Assembly: GCA_964019135.1 (NCBI GenBank)
Contig: OZ025248.1
Coordinates: forward strand, 40,169,670-40,233,669
Length of the DNA: 64,000 bases
Reading direction: 5' to 3'
Source: Arenicola marina
Lineage: Eukaryota > Annelida > Polychaeta > Arenicolidae
This document shows positions 59,101 through 64,000 of this stretch, piece after piece; the stretch's first letter is position 1, and each line of letters starts with the position of its first letter. Both the position numbers and the translations under genes were made by a program. The notes under the pieces are model-generated. The model worked only from the letters and a program-made list of their open reading frames with translations. It was not told the origin of the DNA and ran no database searches.

Positions 59101-59229
59101 CATTATGGCGAGCCATAATCCCGGTTTCCGGTAAGCCGCTCACTTTGTGCGATCGCCTGCTTGTCCTACCGCCAAATGGCCGTGTTACCACCAGCCCAAG
59201 CGGCGCCATTGCAACTATAGCAACCGTTA
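56112..59229. other. Anonymous DNA (possible first intron)
   Basis: If the first-exon candidate is real, this is intronic. It contains a G-run of about 20 near 56285-56307, a TA microsatellite at about 56450-56463, C-run clusters at about 56680 and 57642-57690, and CT-rich microsatellite sequence at about 57885-57945. No exon is recognised. A GCGGATTTAGG motif at about 56537 resembles the end of the GGCGGATCYAGG elements but has no clear partner. Confidence 0.45.
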
Positions 59230-59843
59230 TCTATAACAACCGCGGCCGTTGTGACGATTTTTATATATAAGTATGATTGAAATAACTGGGCCTCTGGGCC
59301 TTGCAGTCTGTCTGTAAATTTCCGAGCGCTCACTTTAATTTTACCAAAAATATCGGCCAAAAACAGAACGGCATTAATGAATTTGACTATATACAGCTTT
59401 TCGTTAGCACATGTAATACGATGCAAAAATCTGAACTGAAAGTCCTGTAATCTTGCGCACTTTGTTATTTTGTTTAAACGTTGAACAAACAAATCTATCT
59501 CTGGTAAATCGTTACCGATGTCTACTTCCCATTTTTCATACGGAGCAACCGGTTTCGTTGCCACATTCTGCATGAGCTTATCATAAACATATTTACTACA
59601 TTGGTTCGTCTCTAAATAAGTTTCATGAAATGGTCATTGTACCTTTTGTCTGAAGTCTGATGTTGTCAACATTTCTTTCCAGCTGCTAAGGATACTCTGC
59701 ACATTCCATAGTAATGTAATATATTAACTTTTAGGTTGTATTTCCGCTTAATCATTTCATAGGATAAAAAGTCCCGTTTGCGTCGCATATCTCGTACATA
59801 GATTATACCAGCGTCACTCCAACTATCATAACAAATAACTCTA
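59230..59843 (-). pseudogene. L1-clade LINE ORF2 C-terminal remnant
   Basis: Minus-strand translation gives two blocks. The upstream block (about 59839-59675) reads DSWSDAGIIYVRDM, FLSYEMIKRKYNLK and NILHYYGMCRVS. The downstream block (about 59640-59370) reads PYEKWEVDIGNDLPEIDLF, then NKITKCARLQDFQFRFLHRI and TCANEKLYIVKF. The order (Trp...GI...D...FLSYEE, K-YN-K-N-L-YY, then KWE-DLG...K-S---R--Q-K-LHRI--TN) is that of the region after the reverse transcriptase in L1/Tx1-type ORF2 proteins. The blocks are in different frames, with a frameshift and a stop between them (SLAAGKKC then stop in one frame, SWKEMLTTSDF in another), and the endonuclease and reverse transcriptase are absent. It is therefore a 5'-truncated, inactive copy. 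Upstream of about 59870 the similarity fades into AT-rich sequence. Confidence 0.8.
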
Positions 59844-60040
59844 TTGGCGGGGTGTTCTTATTGGGTTGTGAGCGCCAGATGTGTAAATGTATACACATAT
59901 AGATATGTATATTAATAATGCCAGTCTATTAAATGATTAATTGTTGCACCCATTTATACTACAGATAGCTATACTAGTGGACCCGTTTACATATGGATCA
60001 ACTTTTTGGGTGAACTTTCAACGCCACTCCTTATTGGTAT
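59844..60040. other. AT-rich spacer
   Basis: TATACACATATAGATATG-type sequence next to the 5' truncation side of the LINE fragment. No other feature is seen. Confidence 0.4.
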
Positions 60041-60215
60041 GTACGCCCCTCCCCCCTCTCCCCATAGCCTCCCCTCCCCCCTCTCCCCATAACCTCCCCC
60101 CCCTCTCCCCATAACCTCCCCTCCCCCCTCTCCCCATAACCTCCCCCCCTCTTCCCATAGCCTCCCCTCCCCCCTCTCCCCATAGCCTCCGCACCCGCCT
60201 CTCCCCATAACCTCC
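60041..60215 (+). repeat. C-rich minisatellite, ~24-bp unit
   Basis: About seven units near CCTCCCCTCCCCCCTCTCCC followed by CATAA or CATAG, with units shortened by two to four bases in the CCTCCC part. Non-coding. Confidence 0.88.
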
Positions 60216-60327
60216 GGCCGTCGGTTTTTCCGGAGATATCGGTCCAAACCCTATCGGTTGTCAGTTTTAAGTTGCCGAGTAGATATCTTTTTAAGGATGA
60301 ACTGTTACACGGGTATTCTCTGACTTA

Positions 60328-60750
60328 GGTGTGTTCGATTTGCATGAAACCAAAACAGGTTTGCCGAACTGACTGTTCGACAGGAGAAGGACCGAAACCG
60401 ATTTGCTCAAACCCTGAAACTATTGAGAGAGCTGGTTTGACGGTTTCGGTTCCACGGAACTGCCAGTTCAATCAACACATACACCATAGTTAATCATTAA
60501 TGTAATGAATAGACTTATGGACAAAAGTATAAAACTAATTAATTTACGGACAGTCCAATCACGGGCAGAAAATGAAAAAGACGGCATATTTATGCTGGCA
60601 TGCATTCATCAGTACATGGCCATTGCCAAAATACATGCTGAAACTGTAAACAAATGAACCGATGCGTTCGCCTTAAGGTGGGCAAACCGTTGAAAACGGT
60701 TTCAAAAACGGTTTCGGTTCCCGTCGATTTGAGGTAAATCGAACACGCCC
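60328..60750. mobile_element. Non-autonomous TIR element, TTA-flanked
   Basis: The left end reads GGTGTGTTCGATTTGCATG. The right end, inverted, reads GGGCGTGTTCGATTTACCTC, so about 14 terminal bases match with two to three changes. TTA lies directly outside both ends (60325-60327, 60751-60753). A 3-bp TTA duplication fits PIF/Harbinger-type insertion, which I offer as inference. The 423-bp interior has no coding capacity. Near both ends it holds several copies of a CGGTTTCGGTTCC/GGACCGAAACCG word in both orientations, giving extra sub-terminal inverted repeats. Confidence 0.7.
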
Positions 60751-60753
60751 TTA

Positions 60754-61285
60754 AAGTACGGTGAGCCTTACCTGTTTCCCATAGAGTGAATAGGAGTTCT
60801 TTTAAGATGTACATTTCAACTCTCGCTTCCGAATGCAAAAATTGCTGGCTAAAGGCTTGAGTAATAAGTGAGCTAAGCTGAAACAATAGTTGGCCCTATC
60901 ATGGAAGAACCATTGAACCCTGCCGTCACAAGTAAGTTTAGTTCATCTTCTGATTGCAAGCATGAAGTCGTGTTTCGATTATGAGTCATTATACAGACTT
61001 TATCACTTGAAGTCGGAATATGATGCAATCGTGCACATTATTGGATAGTAAAAGGATATGATATGCAGTGATGTTGCGATGTGGATGGATAGGATACGCT
61101 TTGCATAATGAGTTTTGTGGAATTCTCCGAGAAGAAAAATGATGTCTAGTGTGGATACTGAAGAAGGAAAAAATGGAAATGCGGTATGTATTTTGCATAA
61201 GAGTTACACATGATCCCAATTTCAGTTTCTAAAATTTGATTTTGCGATCTACGCTTGTTTTAAGAGAAACATGCATCTGTTTTAA
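60754..61285. other. Anonymous DNA
   Basis: Unique sequence with no recognisable gene. The minus frame at 60590-60886 overlaps the TIR element and has no recognisable motif. Confidence 0.4.
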
Positions 61286-61434
61286 CGGGGCCATGTCTGT
61301 CTGGTAGCAGGATAAAGACCCATGTCCTTCTTCGTAAAGAGTAGGGGGTTACCCCCGGCTCCACTCTCCCTTCCTTCTCCCATTGACGCAATATGACCAA
61401 AAGTGGTTAAAGCGTCCTGAATAACCAACCAACT
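61286..61434 (+). mobile_element. SINE 3' fragment, plus strand
   Basis: Contains GCAGGATAAAGACCCATGTC, CTTCTTCGTAAAGAGTAGGG, CATTGACGCAATATGACC and GTTAAAGCGTCCTGAATAAC, ending CAACCAACTA. It matches the tail half of the SINE at 6191-6437 with a short internal loss (GGGGACAT missing after TTACCCCC). There is no tRNA head. Confidence 0.88.
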
Positions 61435-63035
61435 ATCGGGTGTTAAGCTTCAAGTTCATTATCCATTGTGGTTGTGTGATTTGTTTCAGAGAAGTTCACT
61501 TATTGCTCATGATTTGCATCGACAGCGATTGTCGATTTATAGCATAGAAGGATGATTGTTTGACTGGTGAATAGTTTGGTCTTGTTGAGTCAATCTCAAT
61601 TTATCAGCTCGCTAAAACAGTACACTCTTGAAAATTAGTGTACAGTTTAGACAATAGGATGACGTCATAACAGTACTTTAGGGGAGAAAGCAGCCACGTT
61701 ACACCGTTCCACACTCAGAGCTAAGCCCCGCCCACGCCCCGAGCTAAGCCCCGCCCACGCCCCGAGCTAAGCCCCGCCCACGCGTGAGTCCTTTTCGTTA
61801 ATCGTGAGTAAGAAATTGACCAACATAGCTGATGGTAGGTAAAAGTGAAAAGTACGCGTCTGAAACTGACAACAGTGACATGCTGCTTTTGTCGGACTGT
61901 TTGTCGGACATAACGCACGTGGAAGACTTTTTTCGCCACACGATTCGATAAAAGCAACAGTGACATCAATGAATGATTGACAACCTGGACGGTGTATTGG
62001 ACATGACCATTTTCTCTTGTATATAAAACACCACCACGATCTACCATAGGCTTTAGACCACAGTTCACAATTCGCTTTAAATAATCTATATGCTATAGAT
62101 TATATTACAAACGACGCAACCACACCTGATTGTATTCATGGTATTATATATATTCTGGACACCACGAGTATATCACACAATCTATTCCGTGTGCGTTTGT
62201 GGCTGATACACTGCCAGGTGCTAAAAGGGATTTCTTCACTGGTGTTGTCTTCCATTCAAATGCTGGCTGGCATATCGTTTTTTTACTACTGAAACAAATG
62301 CGCAAAACGGTGTTTTCAGATCAATTAGAATGAACAGCCACAAAAATTGCTTCAATTGAAACTCATAATTACATTTTGCTGCTGTCGATGATGTTCGAAA
62401 AGAGAGCAGCGATAAAACAACGATCAAACAGAGAAAGCCAATTATGATTCTGAATGCCACATGCCTCGGAGCACTGGCTGATTGAGCTAAAGTCACTAGT
62501 GTATGACCGGCGAGCTGCTAATTTGAAAACGGATTTCCTCTTGAGTCCATGTTCGTGGAGGACTCGTGTGGCCAAACCGTTGATTATACGGAGCCGACGG
62601 TGGAGCTACCTAGCGGGGGTACACGAATCTACTGGGCGTGCTTGGGTTGGGGATCTTGGGGTGAAGGCGATAGGCATGCGCGGAGTGAGATATGCCTGGC
62701 GGTAGTGATCAAGTATTGGGATTTGTTTAAGTATTTATTGCTGATTTCATTGCATACGTAGACGATGTGTCTCTCGAGGCTGTCCAACTTATAGGCAGCA
62801 TAAGAAGGCTTTTCAGAGTAATGGAGTATTCCAATTGTTTGGCTACACCTTGATAAAAGACGCATTGTTTAGTCTGTTTTTCTTTAGTACTTAAACAAAT
62901 TATAGGTAAGGTGGAAGGGGCTGTTTGAAAATAGGGGAGGAGGAGATGTCGTGAGTAGGGGAGGGGAGGGGACGGGGGGGGGCAGCGGGGAGGTACCCAA
63001 GCAGAGGTCTCAGACTCTAAGCAGACTAAGAGGGC
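61435..63035. other. Anonymous DNA
   Basis: No gene is supported. A short CGAGCTAAGCCCCGCCCACG repeat lies at 61719-61782. Frames of 60-115 codons at 61721-62068 and 62454-62761 have no domain I can name. Confidence 0.45.
61719..61782 (+). repeat. 24-bp GC-rich direct repeat, three copies
   Basis: Three near-identical copies of GAGCTAAGCCCCGCCCACGC. Each contains a CCCCGCCCAC GC-box-like word. It may be only a small tandem repeat, as no promoter structure is evident around it. Confidence 0.8.
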
Positions 63036-63590
63036 ATGAGATGGGTCCCCGGCAGAAGGGGGGGGGGTTCAAACAGAAGGAGGGACCCAGGCAGAAGGAG
63101 GGACCCAGGCAGAAAGAGGGTCCCAGGCAGAAAGAGGGTCCCAAGCAGAAGGAGGGTCCCAGGCAGAAGGCGGGTCCCAGGCAGAAGTAGAGTCCCAGGC
63201 AGACGAAGAGGGCATGGGGTGGGTCCCAGGCAGAAGGAAGTCCCAGGGAGAAGGAGGGTCCCAGGCAGAGGGAGGTTCCTAGGTAGAAAGAGGGTCCCAG
63301 GCAGAAGGCGGTTCCCAGGCAGAAGGCGGTTCCCAGGCAGGCGAAGAGGGCATGATGTGGGTCCCAGGCAAAAGGATGGTCCCAGGCAAAAGGATGGTCC
63401 CAGGCAGAAGGAGGTTCCCAGGCAGAAAGAGGGTCCCAGGCATAGGTGCAGTTTCCCAGGCAAAGGCAGGGGCCCAGGCAGAAGGAGAGTCCCAGGCATA
63501 AGGTCCCAGGCAGAATGAGTGTCCCAGGCAAAATGAGGTTCCCATGCAGAGGAAGTCCCAGGGAAAAGGAGAGTCCCAGGTCGGATCAGT
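63036..63590 (+). repeat. 17-bp minisatellite
   Basis: About 30 units near GGTCCCAGGCAGAAGGA (17 bp). A longer AGGCGAAGAGGGCATGATGTG interruption recurs (about 63030, 63200 and 63340), marking a larger block. Units vary in length (for example CCCAGGCATAAG and CCCAGGGAGAAG), and long frames on both strands are incidental. Confidence 0.92.
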
Positions 63591-63815
63591 GTCCAAGGGA
63601 CCGATGCAGAGGGACGTACTGATGAGAAAAAGGCAACAATAACCTGATCATATTTGTCAAAGATTTAAGACCCGTTGCCCAGTTTACAACATCCTGGATT
63701 AACTAACAAATCCCGGTCATTGATCATAGCTTCCCACAACACCAGCACGGACATCGCCATGCATTGTCGTCACAGTCGAGGCGTGGGCTTTCTATTGGAT
63801 TTCCGTTTTGCAAGG
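63591..63815. other. Unique spacer
   Basis: Short non-repetitive linker between two arrays. Nothing is recognised. Confidence 0.4.
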
Positions 63816-64000
63816 AGTTGGCGGGGCTCGGTTGTACTCGGCTGGACTCGGTTGGACTCGGTAAGGGTCGGCGGGACTCGGTTGTACTCGGCTGGACTCG
63901 GTTGGACTCGGCAAGGGTCGGCGGGGCTCGGTTGTGCTCGGCTAGACAGGGATGGACTCGGCTGGACTCGGTTGGACTCGGCAAGAGTCGGCAGGACTCG
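63816..64000 (+). repeat. ~10-11-bp minisatellite running off the window
   Basis: Units near GGTTGGACTCGGCTGGACTC (two 10-bp halves), with a higher-order cycle marked by GGCAAGGGTCGGCGGG or GGTAAGGGTCGGCGGG about every 60 bp. The array continues beyond the window, so its size is unknown. Confidence 0.88.

Noticed and set aside
61719-61782. GC-box promoter
   Set aside because: Three copies of a 24-bp direct repeat contain CCCCGCCC-like words, but there is no exon, TATA or donor context.
1-64000. Retrovirus-like, LTR or Polinton-like elements
   Set aside because: I looked for paired long terminal repeats and for recognisable protease, integrase, capsid or polymerase motifs in the longer frames and saw none.

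Overview
The window is animal nuclear DNA dominated by tandem repeats and short transposon remnants. I can support no complete protein-coding gene. Evidence for a metazoan genome is tRNA-derived SINEs with box A/B heads, an L1-clade LINE remnant, terminal-inverted-repeat (TIR) elements, and one candidate TATA promoter with a first exon ending at a consensus splice donor. The density of minisatellites fits a marine invertebrate. Amphioxus would be one guess, but nothing here fixes the species. I saw no retrovirus-like, LTR or Polinton-like element, no CRISPR array and no bacterial operon structure.

Layout. 1-1627: 42-bp array, interrupted at 1033-1385 by a TIR element. 3425-5624: 50 units of exactly 44 bp. 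6191-6437: full-length tRNA-SINE. 8.07-11.5 kb: three adjoining arrays (33 bp, 6 bp, 43 bp). 16.2 kb: tRNA-like SINE head. 20.6-23.3 kb: purine-rich array with 52 units of exactly 41 bp. 25.3-27.2 kb: ~112-bp array. 27.76-33.05 kb: AT-rich 29-bp array, the largest. 34.05-34.13 kb: another tRNA-like head. 35.35-37.67 kb: pyrimidine-rich 39-bp array. 38.13-39.84 kb: 27-bp array. 43.15-43.64 kb: 17-bp array. 45.1-45.67 kb: 29-bp array. 46.87-47.73 kb: TIR element containing a GC-rich dispersed repeat. 48.35-49.30 kb: exact 30-bp array. 55.0-56.11 kb: promoter and first-exon candidate. 59.23-59.84 kb: L1-clade fragment. 60.33-60.75 kb: second TIR element. 63.04 kb to the end: two more arrays, the last running off the window.

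About 23-24 kb, over a third of the window, is tandem repeat. Very long open frames cross these arrays, some in all three frames of one strand. This is expected when a stop-free unit is copied without indels, so I annotate them as repeats, not proteins. The arrays behave differently. The 44-, 41- and 30-bp arrays have no indels across 30-52 units. The 29-bp array at 27.8-33 kb varies in unit length and carries nested duplications at offsets of about 728, 925 and 1158 bp.

The DNA between arrays is mostly anonymous, with many poly-C/poly-G runs, short microsatellites and SINE fragments. The only gene-like control region lies at about 55.0-56.1 kb on the plus strand. It would place 56.1 kb onward, including the LINE and the second TIR element, inside a first intron, but no downstream exon was recognised.
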